Source of the DNA: Kryptolebias marmoratus
Lineage: Eukaryota; Chordata; Actinopteri; Cyprinodontiformes; Rivulidae
Reading direction: 5' to 3'
Assembly: GCF_001649575.2 (NCBI RefSeq)
Contig: NC_051444.1
Coordinates: 21,347,160-21,411,159, forward strand
Length of the DNA: 64,000 nucleotides
Made by a program: the position numbers and the translations under genes. This document shows, in pieces, positions 9,831 to 22,660 of this stretch (its first letter is position 1; every line of letters begins with the position of its first letter). Under the pieces are notes generated by a model, which was not told the origin of the DNA, made no database searches, and saw only the letters and a list, made by a program, of their open reading frames with translations.

Positions 9831-12800
9831 GAAATAGTTTATTAGGACAAAATTGAAGAGTCATTTTTTAAGCAAGAATTGGACTTCAGAAGTCAATGCC
9901 ATCACAGATTCTGATGACACATCTTGCAGATCTTGTTGTCAAAGTATATGTACAGTATTACCATCAGAAATAAACCCCACAAATCTGAGTTTTACATGAG
10001 ACTTGTAAGGATTCAGAAGTTAGTTTGCTTGAAAGAAAACCAGGTTAGAAATAAATTACTTTGGACAGGTAAGACAAAGATAAAGTTGTCAGACAAAAAT
10101 AAAAGTGAAAGTGTTTGAAGAAGGTGACATGAAGTTGAAACTTCAAAACATTGTGAGGGTAACTATCTAAAAATGATAAACTTTTTAAAACATAAAAAAA
10201 TGCATGCAAACAAATCATTCTAGGAATTGCTCTAAATGAAGAAATGAGGGGTTTCTTGACACAATTGATTGTTAAATTTAAAAAGATTTTCAAATCTTTT
10301 TAAAATGTGTGGGGATTTACAAAAGGCAGTGTGTGCAAGTAAACCTTGGATCATGACCAAGAAGAGAAATGTTTATAGAAAAGTGGTCTAAAGTCTCAAC
10401 AAACCAATGCCAAAGATTGGTGTAAAGTTATTCAAAACACCCAAACGATGTTATCTCTACTAAAGAGGGGTTTACAGTCTTCTCAGGCCAATAACTTACA
10501 TCTACACTGTTTAATTTTTGAGATGCAAAAAAGAATAACTATTTTGTAACTAGTAATACCGCTCGACCTTGTACCCGCTACTCTGGGCTGATAGACATCC
10601 TTTAGACATACTTGGTTGTCTGCCTTAAACTGAAAATACCTCCAAACAACACTTTTTTTCAACTGAAGAAGACTGTGAATGCTCTTCTATACTTGCCATG
10701 TTAGGGTGGTTTCACACTTACAACCCCAGCTCAGGCTTGTTATTCCTCAGCCATGATTGTTCACGAACATCTTGCTGCACAGCTGGAGAATGCAAACAAC
10801 CTTTTTCAACTTTCACTGTTTCTTTTAGTACACATTGTTGGAGTATTTACATTTCTAGACTGGAAAAATAATAATAATTTGCTGCGCACAATGAAACGTC
10901 AAGAGTATGTGGAGCTGAATGTGAGGAGGCCTAAACCAAAGCAGTGGCTATCAGGTGATCACTTGACAAGGTTCATGTTGTTGGGCTGATCCCATGAAGA
11001 GGCAGGGGGCCACAGCTAACAAGACCACTTCTGGTGGTGGCAGCTATAAGTATAGCAAGCAATTAGAGGATCATTGCTCACATTGACTTGAGTGTGAAAT
11101 GATATCTGTGGAGAGATAAAAAGAGGTAATCTTACCGTTATCACAGGGTCATCTCAGAAAGAAATTGATCTAGAGGAGTCTTGTTAACACAAAGTAGGAA
11201 GTTTTGACTTATAATAATACTCATGCAGGTTGATGTTTCTATTGTCAGGCTACAAAAAAACAAAGAAAATCATCAGTGAAACTAGATTTATCAATCAAGT
11301 CAGATTCTGAGTGAAACTGTTGTTATGTTACAAAATGATTGGATATTTTTTAACTTGACAATTTTGAGTGTCAGATTATCAGCAGTGGCCCCTCAGAGTC
11401 ATAGCTGACACTTCTCTGGCCTCTGTGTTAGGGCTTCCACTGATACTGATGGCCCCTATTGATCTGAAGACAGCTCATCCCACCCACCCTCTTCTCCCCT
11501 CCCTCACATCATGCTCAGTGAGATAAACGCTCGCCAGGCATGAAAAGTTGCAAGCCAAAAGTTTGAGCTGAAGAAAAGAGAAGAAGAAAAGACGAAAAAT
11601 TGAGGAAGTTTAAGCTGTGGAGCCCTTCCCCTGAAGGCAAGCTGGCCTGCCATCTGTGCAGGCTCTCTAGCCATAGCCACCACCCCTGGAAGAGCCAGGG
11701 AGGGAGGGAAGGATGGAGCAAAAAGAGTGAAAAACAGACTGGGGAAATGAGAGAGGAAGGAGTTGTTGAGAAATTGGGAAATTAATAAATGGACAAAGAA
11801 AAAAAGAGGAAAAAGAGGAGCTACATTAAATGAAGCAGCATCAGTCTTGACTGCCATGTCCTACACCGACCTTTGAAGCAGTCATCTGAGCCCAAGCACT
11901 TCTGAAGACAACGACATAACCTCTCCCTTCAGGGTGAGAAAAGAGAACCCACTACAGCCTTGAGCATGAAAGGCAGCTGACAAGCAGACAAGAGCTTTGC
12001 TTTCCTGCCACTGACACTGAGTCCACTTTTTAACCAAAAAGGATCCCAGTTTTGTTGCCTTTTTTTTTCTTTACACCCCTTTCCTGGGAAAATCTGCCAG
12101 AGCTTATCCATCGAAGCCAACACATGAACTTTCAATCAGGGATTAGCCGGATTTTCCAATGTGGATCTTCTTTTGTGAATTTGGCCAGCATTGCCTGTGT
12201 CGTTGGCAAAGGGAACGTAAATAGAATATGATCCCTGGGCCAAGGGATTGCCTCGCTTATTTCAAAGAAAGACTTCAAAAACGGGGCCCACTTAGCCTGC
12301 TCCATGAGTGTGATGTTTCTGTGGTTTTGAAGTGTGTCTTCCATATCAGACCACCAAAAAACTCCAAGACGGCATGGATATTTGCTACTCTCATGCATTT
12401 TTTGTCCACAAAGGAGAAAACATGAGAAAGAAAAGGAGACAATGTGGTTTAAAAGAGCAGCAAAAGAAGTACAACTGCTTATATCAATAGGGTGGCAGAA
12501 ACTGAACTCTTTACTATAAAAGTTAGTATAACAACCCACTTTCTGCTTGAACCCTCCCCTTCCGTCCGCCCTTTCTATCTCCCTCTTTTCACCCTCCTCT
12601 GTTCTACCGCTATTGTCCCCTGTGCTGACGTCCAGTCTTCGCAGATCTAGATGCTAATCCTAGCTTACCGTGCTGTCAGCTCAGATAAGAGAGGCCCCAC
12701 TGTAGAACAGCCGTGTGTGTGACTCCTGTAGACTCCAGTGCTCTATCAGACCACTCCATGTGGCCGAGGGCCACCGCCGAAGTTGGACCAAGGTCTTTCC

Positions 12801-14039
12801 GAATGAGGGTTTACAGGAGGAAACACACATGGGCATGCATATGCAGCCACAAAGATCTATATAGAAACACATGCACACAAACATAAACACTGAACAAAAA
12901 AAAAAAAAAAAGAAAAAGTGATACAGCAGCTAGCCGAGAAGATTTAAACTTCCACATGGACTGAAGTTTTATCTTAAAAAGGAACAATAGGCAAATATGC
13001 CACCCAATTGAGCATTGTGTTTGTTCTTTAAATGTCAGAATGAAAATCCCTCCGACTTTGAAGAAGATAGGGCTTTAATCAGCCAGCTAGAGCTGTTGCA
13101 TCTGTCATTCACTGCTTGGCTTGGCCACGGCATGAGACTTAACAGACAGTGTTTACTCAAAAGCAAGCAAAAAGATTATCAATAACTTTATTCTCTCTTT
13201 TTCTTGCACATCCTCTCTGTTCATTTGGTGGGGATGGACAGAGAGTGAAGGGCTACAATAAGACAGGTCTGGCTTAGTGATTACACCAGTGCACATTCTG
13301 TGTAGGCGCTGTTATCAACTTTGAATGGCACATTCATTCCCTGGCTTCTGTCAAATCTGATTTTTTTTTATGTACAAGTGGAAAAAAAAAGAAAAATTAA
13401 GATGAGAAATAATTTCTTAAGGTCTCAGAAACAGGAGCAAATTGTCTCCACCTGCATGCCTCAGAGTGTGACAGACAGCAAGCGCAGTTTAAAGACTAGA
13501 AGAGAAACAAGGGGCAAGGCACAGCGGTGCATCATAGTTTTGTTTTGTTTTTTTTAATTCAAATGACAATAAGATCTGTCACACCAAAGAAAATCCTGCC
13601 TGTTGTTGAAGCTAAATAGTTGCCCGTTTCTCTGTTTTACGACAGTGATGTGTGATAAAGTGTGTTGGTCTGTGCACAGTTTTGTTTTTGGAACAACCTA
13701 ATAGCCAATACAGTGGGTATCTTGTTTTGTATGTGAGAGTTTGTGTTTGAGAGAGAGATTTGGGCACAGTGTGAACTGCTCAAGTTCCCTTGAGGCTTGA
13801 AGGTGCACTGTTTGTGCGTGTGCATGTGTTTTTTGTTCATCTGTTTACACAGTCACATTGCTGGAAAACAAAGTCTTTATAAAGTAAATTTAACTAAAAT
13901 TCAATCTGATATTACAGGGTTTTACTTTAAGGTTCAGTTAAGGCTTGTTTTTTTGGGGCTAACGCTTTGTAAGTGTTAATGGAAATTTGTGCAGATTGAT
14001 AACTATCTACTCTAAAGTGATGGAACCACAACTGTGCTG

Positions 14040-14041
<2 letters not shown>
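9831..14041. other. Mixed unique sequence without a recognised gene
   Basis: 9831-11390 is AT-rich with no family recognised. 11460-11860 is strongly purine-rich on the plus strand; the 117-codon frame on its minus strand is a product of that bias, with Phe/Ser/Leu-rich low complexity. 12130-12420 and 12620-12800 are better balanced and could be regulatory, but nothing specific was found. 13370-13400 and 12898-12920 are A-rich tracts. A minus-strand frame of 135 codons at 12132-12539 has no recognisable domain and no gene context. Confidence 0.3.
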
Positions 14042-14073
<32 letters not shown>

Positions 14074-14120
14074 GGCAGGCAGTTGTGTGTGTGAGTGAGT
14101 GAGTGAGTGAGTGAGTGAGT

Positions 14121-14164
<44 letters not shown>

Positions 14165-14258
14165 ACCCTTTCTTTTGCCCACTTATCTTCCCCCCCCCCC
14201 CCCCGAGGAAAATCCACAACCTCCAGCACGTTGTGATAGGGGGGGTGGGGTGGAGGGA
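14042..14258. repeat. Compound microsatellite: (GT)n, (GAGT)n, (GA)n, poly-C, then G-runs
   Basis: In order: about 15 GT units (14042-14071), a short GT run, about eight GAGT units (14092-14122), about 18 GA units (14126-14161), a 15-base poly-C run (14190-14204) and a G-run cluster at 14239-14258 (GGGGGGGTGGGGTGGAGGG). The frames read from it are pure repeat translations. GT tracts favour Z-DNA, GA mirror tracts favour triplex, and the C and G runs favour i-motif or G-quadruplex. These are general properties of such sequences, not shown here. Confidence 0.95.
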
Positions 14259-16015
14259 TTAGGTGCCATGGCTGAAAACCACACTAAATTGAGCCCTCAA
14301 TGTTTATTTTTACACTCTGCATTGTAAATTAAAAAGATGAGGAGGAAAGGATGAAATCTGAGGCATTGTCGCAGCTACATCTTTTTCTTCCCCTATTTGT
14401 TTCCCTGCAAATGAGATTGTTCTTGTCGACTAAGAAAGTAAACATTACAGCCCAGGGCACAGAGGAAGTTGACGTATATGAGATCCATGCAATATTAGTA
14501 AGGGCCTGTGCATGTCTGTGTGTTGTGGAAATGTTTAAATGCACTTGATCTTTAATTTTGTAGCAGTTTCTATGTCAGTGTAAAGGTGCTTTAAGTACCT
14601 TCAACAGGCAATATGAGCATGTTGTAATCGTGATCATCTGTGCACGATGTAAACCATTTTACAAACTGAACAATAAAACAAAAAACTATGGAGTAAGAAT
14701 TATTTTGTTGGGAAACATAGCTAAGGTGTTTTAAATTTTAGAACAACTTATTTTTTTTATTAAATACACGCATCGAGTTTCTCTTGTAAAATATTTTAAG
14801 GTGATTTGAGATGTTTTACATGTAATGAATTTATAAAATTAGCAATTATTTTTCAAATTTACCATATAGACCCAAGCGAGAAAAACATTTACACACATTA
14901 CTTTGAGTGCAGCTGAAAGTATATTGTGCTACTGTAATGAGAAAATGTATTACATGATGCAAGCATTTTTTTTTGTTTGTTTTCTTCTTCTATGAGTCGA
15001 AACATTTGAATCTGTTTACAAATGAACCCATTAGATTTGATGTTTTCTCAACATTCACTTGAGAAAAGATAATTAGAAATGAAAATGACAGATATGATAA
15101 TAGCAGTTGCTAAATAAATACTTGAGTCATATTTTCAGTACATTTTTTTATACTTTTAATGGCAAAACACTTTAAACATAGGCCTACAACTGTAAAAGAG
15201 TGAATTACAGTATTTTAACAAAAACTTGTTTTGAATGAAATGTACTGATCTAAATGGATTTTAGAGTTGATTATCCCATGTGGCATTTGTGTGTTCAGAT
15301 GCAGAGCTATAGAACAGTGGATCCAAACAAACATAAAATCTGTCAAATAAAAGCTGAATATGTGTGAATATCCGTTTCCCTTTCTGTCAGTTTTGCACAT
15401 GCAAGCATTTTTTTTTTTCTTTACAAATACAACTTTTTCCACCTCATTTCAAATTACCAACAGCCACTTAAATACAGTATACCCTCTGAATTTTGATTAA
15501 CAATTCATGTATGCAAAAGACTTGGGTCACTATTTAAAAATTTGCCCAGACATATAGAATACAAATAATACAATGTTATGGGGTTGCTTTTAATATATTC
15601 TTTTATATTAATCTAAATGGTTTCTTTGAACGGTGAGAGAATATGCAGTCCCATTATCTTTCAATCATGGATGATGGATCCATGCCAAAAACCTTTACAA
15701 TATATGTATGTGTGCAAGTCTGCATCATTCTAGGGCAATATATGATTCCTCATGAGGGGGGAAAAAGATGCTTGTCCTTGTATGTTTGTGTGGATAACTG
15801 TGTTCTGAGGATGAAGGTGGAAGGAAGAGAGGGCAATCTTCCCTCCTCAGTCTCTCTACCATTATTTGTATCAGTGCTGCGCATCACTACATTAAAGTCT
15901 CTATTAATCATTCTCCCTCCTTTTTATTGTATCACCAAGCAATGTGTGAAGATTGCTAAATAAAAAGACATTTCTGTATGTGGAGGAAGGGAGGGAATAA
16001 GAGGAAAAAAAAATG
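14259..16015. other. AT-rich stretch, nothing recognised
   Basis: AT-rich sequence with poly-A/T runs and no coding-like frame. 15640-15960 has an open frame of 106 codons without any recognisable motif. Confidence 0.35.
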
Positions 16016-18560
16016 CAACTGTATTCATTGGACCTTAAAATGTTTTGATGGCTTCTGGGAGCCACATTATATTTACATAGGAATGTGTCATTAACGTCAA
16101 TGGTGCAGCAGAAACAATTAAGCTAATACAATGCTAAAGCCAACAACCTTGAGAATTTGATTACAGGCCTTTGTTGAGTTTTAAAAACCTTCCATTCTCC
16201 AGTTAAAACAAAAGACTGATGGATTCGGCTGCGGTTATAATTCAGCTGTCAACTTCCATTGACGCCTCTGACTGTCACCACTAGACGACATTTACATACT
16301 TTATATATAGACCAAACCGAGGGGTCCGCACGCTGGCAATCATAATAGGACAAACTTGTGCTCACACAGAGGCACCCACAGCCAGTGTTTGTCCTTCATT
16401 TCAAATTAGCCCACTGTCATTTTGAATGAGGCTGCAGGCGTTGTTTGCTTGGCAAAGTGTTGCTGTTTTAGTGCTTCTTTAATTCTGTTTTAATTGTAAA
16501 AGCCTATTGCCCCACTCTCTCTGCCAAGTGCTCTTTAGTTCTTTACTAATCGGAGGCCTTAACTCATCCTTGTGTGGATATTGCGGTGCCCAGGATCTTC
16601 TTAGCCTGTTAATTAGCTCACATGTATCCTGCATGTTGTTGAGACTGTGTGTGACAAGGGACCAAATGCAGAGCCTTAAAGGGGGGACCACTACTACAAA
16701 TTTGCTTTGCTTCTCCCCTGCACGAGATGGTCGACTCTCTCAAGTAATTTAGTCCTGCAGTAATATGATGATAATATATGCCTCTGAATAGGTGGGGGAA
16801 CAGGCAGCATCCTATTTAGCACCTAGCTGTGTTATCCCCTGATGATATTTTCAATATAATTATGAAATTTCAGAAAGTACATGTGGGGATGTTTCGACAA
16901 ATAGGAGCCACTGCAAAGTGAGACCCTATTTGTGTTTCATTATCTGTTGGAACATATTTTACAGTCATTGTGAGATATTTAACATTGTTTTATCATACCC
17001 CCGAGATATCGTACACACTGATCTAATTAAAGTCACCACTTTGCCCAGTATCCTATTTAAAAAATCTATATATTCTATATAATTATGAAATTATGCATTA
17101 TTTAATATGTAAACCCCAAAGCTCCTTGCAAGTGGCAATAATTTTAATCAAAAGAAAATGAATAGATCCCCCCTCTCTTGGTCCTGTTTGGAAGCATAAT
17201 TGGGAATGGAGTAATTCTTGATTGTTCACAGAGTTTTTCCTCCCAAAATGAAAAATACAAGTGAGCGAATTAGTATGAAAGCATGCATGAAATCTAGTTC
17301 TAAATCATTTACGAGCCATGTAACAAAGTGAATGTGTTGACGTCCGTCACCACTTCATAAAGTGTCTGTGGGCACGCAGCTCGATCAGGTGCCTGTGTAC
17401 TTTACTGTGACACACAGGACAGAGAAAAGGGGCTGTGTCATCATTTTAGGGGGAATATTACACAGAAACACATTGTTGTCTCCAGTATTGTTGCGAAAGT
17501 AGTCCATTAAAATGCAAGCATGTATATTAAAGAGCAGCACTGCCTTTTGATGGATGGTCATCTGCCTGTGAATAAGTGTGCATATTGATTGGCAAAAAAG
17601 GTGAAAAGCAGTTTGACACAATTATTTCTGAAAGGCCCTGGTTATCCCGCATGATTTAAAAACCATTTTAAACGCCTGTCACTTACATTCCCTTCCATGA
17701 GACCCCAGTGACTCTTGAAAATAATAATTATGTGAAATGTCCAGGAGATATTGGATGTGGCAGGTTCTATACAAACGCTACGATATGTATTGATATGCAT
17801 CTATAAAAAAGATGGAAAGAATAAGAAAAGCATTACTAGAGACAACTGTCCTTTTTGTCTGTCTCTCTTTCTTTGTCTCTCTGTCTCCCTCTGCTTCAGC
17901 AAATCCAGCTCAATAAGTAGCCTTACTTGCAAATAAGACAGATTTCATTAAACTACCTAAAAGTTAAAACTGTTTTAAATTAAGCATTAGCAAATGTTGT
18001 CTTGCAAAATTAATAATCTTTTTTAGGACTTTTTAGATTGACTGATTTAGTGGCCTACAGAAGTCTGGATTTGCAGAACAGTGGAACTACCGCAATGCAA
18101 TCATTCTACTTTTGCGACATGACTAAAGAACGACAGGTAGGGATTTTCTACTCGGAAAGAGGCTTTAATTAAAAACCATTGTCAACCATTCATTCCCCTT
18201 CTCTTCATTCTCTCTTATTTGCTGGATTAAAGTGTAAAAGTGGAGATTTTTCCTTTAGGTTTTCAGATTTAATCAGGAGACACCGCGAAGAGATAAAACG
18301 CCAGAGACCTGGATTCTACAGCATTTCCCTCTTCTGCATTTTTTAGAAGGTCCTAATTTGTGGCCAAAAAGACGTTGCTGAAACAATTTTTAAGTGTTGC
18401 TATTTGAATGCACAAGCAGACAGCCATCTGACAGCAGTGAACGTGCATCCTAATAAACAATCATTCTGCATGAAGTTGAATTTGTAAGCAGTGAGTGTCC
18501 CATCAGCCTAACATGCTCTGTTGTTAGCGAGTTCAAGAGGTGACAACAGATAGGGCACAT
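16016..18560. promoter_or_regulatory. Candidate conserved noncoding block (enhancer-like), repeat-poor
   Basis: About 2.5 kb free of recognised repeats and of long homopolymers, with many homeodomain and POU-like cores: AAACAATTAAGCTAATAC (~16110), TAATTATGAAATTATGCATT (~17077), ATTTTAATCAAAAG (~17140), CTAATTAAAGTCACCAC (~17020) and GGCTTTAATTAAAAACC (~18160). Stretches such as 16790-17240 and 17330-17830 have the texture of vertebrate conserved noncoding elements near developmental genes. I cannot show conservation or name a target gene from this sequence alone. Confidence 0.35.
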
Positions 18561-20880
18561 CATGTGTGTGGTGTTGCTCATTAGTGCTTGTTGCTAAGTA
18601 CATGTGTGGATTTTGTCATCTTCCTCCCTCTCAACTTATTGTCATCATCACCACTATTCCCAGCGAAGCATGGGCTGGTGTAAAACTCTGACAATATAAC
18701 CTTGATCAAACATACTGTGAAACCACGATATTACAATATTAAAAGAAAATGCATCACATAATTCATTTACTTTTATTTAAAAAAAAACAGAAAGGCAGAT
18801 GCTAAAACATGTTGCTGCAATGATTAATATATTGAATAAAAATAGAATAATTCATATACAGTTGATTTATAGGTTTGTTAGGTTTTTTTAAGTACAAATA
18901 CATATAAGAAAGTGAGAAAATACATGTTAATGTGTTCACAATCGATTTGTTTGTCATTTATTTCATATAGTTACAGCACTGATTTATTTTTGATCAGCTA
19001 TTTATTAATCAGGAACTGAGATGAAATTAAAACTGTCAGCAAAATACAAAAGATCCAGCAAGCTGTTTTAAAAAAAAAACATAAAAAGCTTTTTAAACAG
19101 ATGTACACAAAGGTGGCAGACCTAAATTACATTTGTTTATACTTCTAAAGTACTGTAAGTGGGCTTATTGCACAGAATATTATGACTCAGCTGTTCGGCT
19201 CTTTGTAAAGTAACATTTGGAGCCAGACCAACTGATATTAGCTAGATAATTAACTGGTTAGCGAGCCTCCACTAGGCTTTTTTTTAAATCACCTTCTGAC
19301 TTTTGGAGCTCGCTGCAAACATTTAATTTAAAACAGTGTTACCTTAAAACAAGTAAAAGTGTGTCACTCCTCTGGTAGACAGAGGTGATGACAAGTTATG
19401 GATGACTGTGTTATCTGCTAACAAATAAAAATAAAAATAACAAAAAAAAAAACAGCCAATGTCATCTACTTTTAATGAGGAGAAAAGTTTAGAGCATTGC
19501 CTTCTTGGTCACCATAAAGAGCTGACTGACAACTCACAGCAACAGGTCGGGGAGGGGGGCGCGTCGTCTACACTTCATATGTTGGAGAAAAAAACTCTGC
19601 ACTGTGTCTGACATCTCATTAAAAAGTGTGTAAGCCACAGAAACAGTATGACAGAAAAATTTTGTGTAACATGGTCTAAGTTGAAACCAGAAACCAGCCG
19701 ATGTCGAGTCACTGCTTCATGCTACTTTAACATCTTAATTTTATTTAGTCCTTTTTATTTTTCAGCTTAAAAAGTTTTCAACAGGTCTGACCTGTTCTAG
19801 ATTTTCTCTGGTGTGGCATCAGACTTTAAAAGTAAATATTAATTATTTGCTTATCCTCAGATATATCTTATCTGTTATCAAAAAATCTAACTTATCAGAA
19901 AAGTAAGTTAAATTGATTCATCTGCATTCTTTAATTTGTTATTTTGTTATTGCTCTTGTTGTGATAAATTATTATGACTGAAATGTTTTTAGTTCAAAAG
20001 CTCAAAACTACATAAACTGAGAATCTTTTTTTTTTATTACTATTTTTATTTCATCTACATGCATTTGTTTTTCATTTCACCTTATTTTTTGTTGACGAGC
20101 AAGAAAAGATGTAGACTACATGAGCAATGTTTAATTTATCACTTCATCTTTGACTATAACTCCACTTTTTCTTCTCCCACTCTTCATCCTTTAATATATT
20201 TAGTAAAAATAAATATTTCTTTGTAAATATTATTTCTTTTAACATGGCTATATTTTTGTTTTCCAATAAACCTGTGAATGGGTATTCATTAAAACTGGAC
20301 TAAATTCTTGTTGCTGGACTCTTTAATGTGTTTTTCCAATGACTAATCATTTGCTTAAAAATTTGCAGCAACCATCTGCTTCTATTGATTACACACACAG
20401 TCACACGCAAATTATATGCAATATATACACAAATAGGAAAATAGTGCAAAAGTGGTTTGTTTGTTTCAGTTAATTTGGCTCAGACTTGATGCAAATAAAA
20501 GGCCTTTTTCCAGATGAAGGTGATGATCACCTGGAACTAATGTATTCATCATTTAGTTGTTTGCACTGTATGGTTTGGCTCAGATATATGTACCATCACA
20601 CCCCTGTATATACATTTATATTTTTATGTATGTACTGTAAACACTTGCTTATACTTACTTTAAAAAATATGATTCAACCTTTTATTTAGTGCTCATGTGT
20701 CACAACTTCAAAAAGTCAACAAAAGATGAGGTAGGCCAAATAATCACTCCACTATTTTTCACTTGAAAACTGATGTTGTGAGATTGACAAGAATGGACTA
20801 TAATAATCAGGCAGGAAGTCTCTGTGTGTGTGTGCATGTATGGGTGTGTATATGAGAGAGTATTTGTGTTTTTAATGTAC
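18561..20880. other. AT-rich stretch, possible degenerate transposon piece near 18.7 kb
   Basis: TTGATCAAACATACTGTGAA and ACCACGATATTAC near 18703-18738 recall a common fish hAT-like repeat, but the ends are not visible. The rest is AT-rich with poly-A runs (18778-18788, 19440-19452) and no gene-like frame. Confidence 0.25.
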
Positions 20881-22660
20881 CGTAGTCTCTGCTCGCATCA
20901 GTCATTCCGTACAATTAGCCCAATTCCCGCTCAATTTTCTGCTTTCTGATGAGAGCAGCATTGTTGAGTGCACAGGCAGCTGTCTCTGACCAACACACAC
21001 GCAACACACTCGCATAAGTACGTTCGCCGTCTCCTCCCTCGTTTCAAGCAGAACACACAAAAAAAACCCACTTGGAACGCGTTTGGTGCACAGAGGACAG
21101 CAGGTGTCTTGTCAGAGCACTGTATGTGTGTGTGTGTGTGTGTGTGTGGTTTTCTTTCATCAGCTATTTTCTCTCCCTCTTGCCTCCGACTGCCATCAGC
21201 CTCAAGTGTCATTTGTTTACCATAGCAACCGGATTAAATTAGGGGAAGTGATTACGGCTTATTAACAACCTAACACTGTCAGTATATTCTTATAATTTGG
21301 TATGTAAACACTTTGCCCTCATAGCACTCTCTGCTGGAAATTTTCTTTGTACACTGAGGCGGGCAGAGGGGGGAGGGGGGGTCATTATAAATATATAATT
21401 ATAAATCATACAATAGCCACTTACTGCTCTCCCTCCCCCAGCCGCCAATCCACTGTCCCTTTATCAGTTTATCTCAAACACAAAGCCATCACCTAACCCC
21501 CACCCCACCAGCCCCCCAAAACAAGAAAGAAAAACATTCCCAGGTACCAACAGCGCACCACTTGTAATGAACAATAAAATAAAGCGAACCTCTTCTCATT
21601 TTTCCTCCTTGATTCTAACTAATAAACCCACTAGAATTAACATTCGCACTTCATGTAATGAGGTGGTGGTGGTGGTGAGGGGTGGGGAAGGAGGGGGCAG
21701 ACTTTAGTTCTCCATATTGACTACTCTCGCCCCTAGCCCCGCTTTGCATTTAATACAGTACTCGGAGCCAAAGTGATTGTCAAATTATTTCCTTGTTGTG
21801 TGGAGAGATATTTGTAATTAATATTAAAATTAAGCATTGTGTTGATGCCGGGTGGTGTATTATTACAAAAGCTGCTACCAAAAGGCCGCTGCGCGTGCCC
21901 ATTGCTCTCGTCTCATTTTGGCTTTATCTTCCTTTTTTCTCCCCTCTTCTTCTCTCACGCTCTGTATCGAGCTATTTTCCTCTGCTCACCTTTTACTCAG
22001 TCTTTTAATTCCTTCCTTCCCTGCTCTTATATTTCTCACTTACAGTAAACCCCTGTTGCTCCTCTCTTTCCCTTTTGCTCTTTTACTTACCCCTTCTCTT
22101 ATCCCACTAATATTTTTGCTACCTGCCCTCCCCTCTCCTTGAAGACATCAATTATACACCCACAGATTATGTTTTCATGGGGTGTCCCACCGGTTTTGGT
22201 GGAGCGCTTTAGAAATGCAGGATCATTTTAAATAAGCACCTACTCAGAGACAAAAAAGGGAGGTGTGTAGGGGGGGTAGAGGGGAGTGGGGGGGAGAGAA
22301 GAAAGATGAAGGAGTATGAGAGATGGAGAGAGAAAATAGAAAAAGAGAGACGGGGGCTGCTCTAGGCCAAGAGAATATGAGCAGGTGCAGCAGGGAAAAT
22401 GAGTGCTATAAACAAGCCCAGGTCCTCGTAATTTATCATTAATCTGGGTGCCTGTGCTCGCAGTGCCTGGCTTATTCTGCATGCTGATAGCCATGTCATA
22501 TTTCTTATCACAGATTTGTTTATGCTCTTATCCTTGTTTCTCAGGCTTTACACTTACTGCTATGGCCTTGGCTATTACCGCGCTGGCATTTGGAGAAGGG
22601 AGACGGTAAGTTGGGTGTGCATGATGAGCCTCAGACAAGAATGATCCATGAACGTGTCAC
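20881..22660. promoter_or_regulatory. Candidate conserved noncoding block with G-rich tracts
   Basis: Sequence with little obvious decay, including GGAAGTGATTACGGCTTATT (~21244), ATATATAATTATAAATCATA (~21391), CACTTGTAATGAACAATAAA (~21560), TTGTAATTAATATTAAAATT (~21811) and CGTAATTTATCATTAATCTG (~22427). G-run clusters lie at 21361-21381, 21662-21698 and 22270-22294 and a (GT)n run at 21125-21149. Bases 21900-22140 are pyrimidine-rich. The mix of homeobox cores in unique sequence suggests a developmental regulatory block. This is inference from texture only. A candidate exon at 22545-22605 lies inside. Confidence 0.35.
22545..22605 (+). other. Candidate 61-nt exon with good splice-site context
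   Basis: A pyrimidine-rich acceptor (CTCTTATCCTTGTTTCTCAG, ending 22544) precedes 61 nt that are followed by a strong donor (ACG/GTAAGT, intron from 22606). All three frames are open. Frame 2 reads LYTYCYGLGYYRAGIWRRET, frame 3 contains TAMALAITALAFGEGR, which would be hydrophobic, and frame 1 starts ALHLLLWPWLLP. An in-frame ATG lies at 22562. No family is recognised. An open 61-nt stretch occurs often by chance, so the case rests on the splice sites. It could be an alternative or untranslated exon, part of a noncoding RNA, or a chance match inside a conserved element. Confidence 0.25.

Noticed and set aside
11504..11857. 117-codon minus-strand frame
   Set aside because: Complement of a purine-rich stretch; Phe/Ser/Leu low complexity.
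12132..12539. 135-codon minus-strand frame
   Set aside because: No recognisable motif and no coding context; length is within chance for this composition range.
14085..14230. Ser-Leu and Arg-Glu repeat proteins in the microsatellite
   Set aside because: Frames kept open by GA/TC repeats only.
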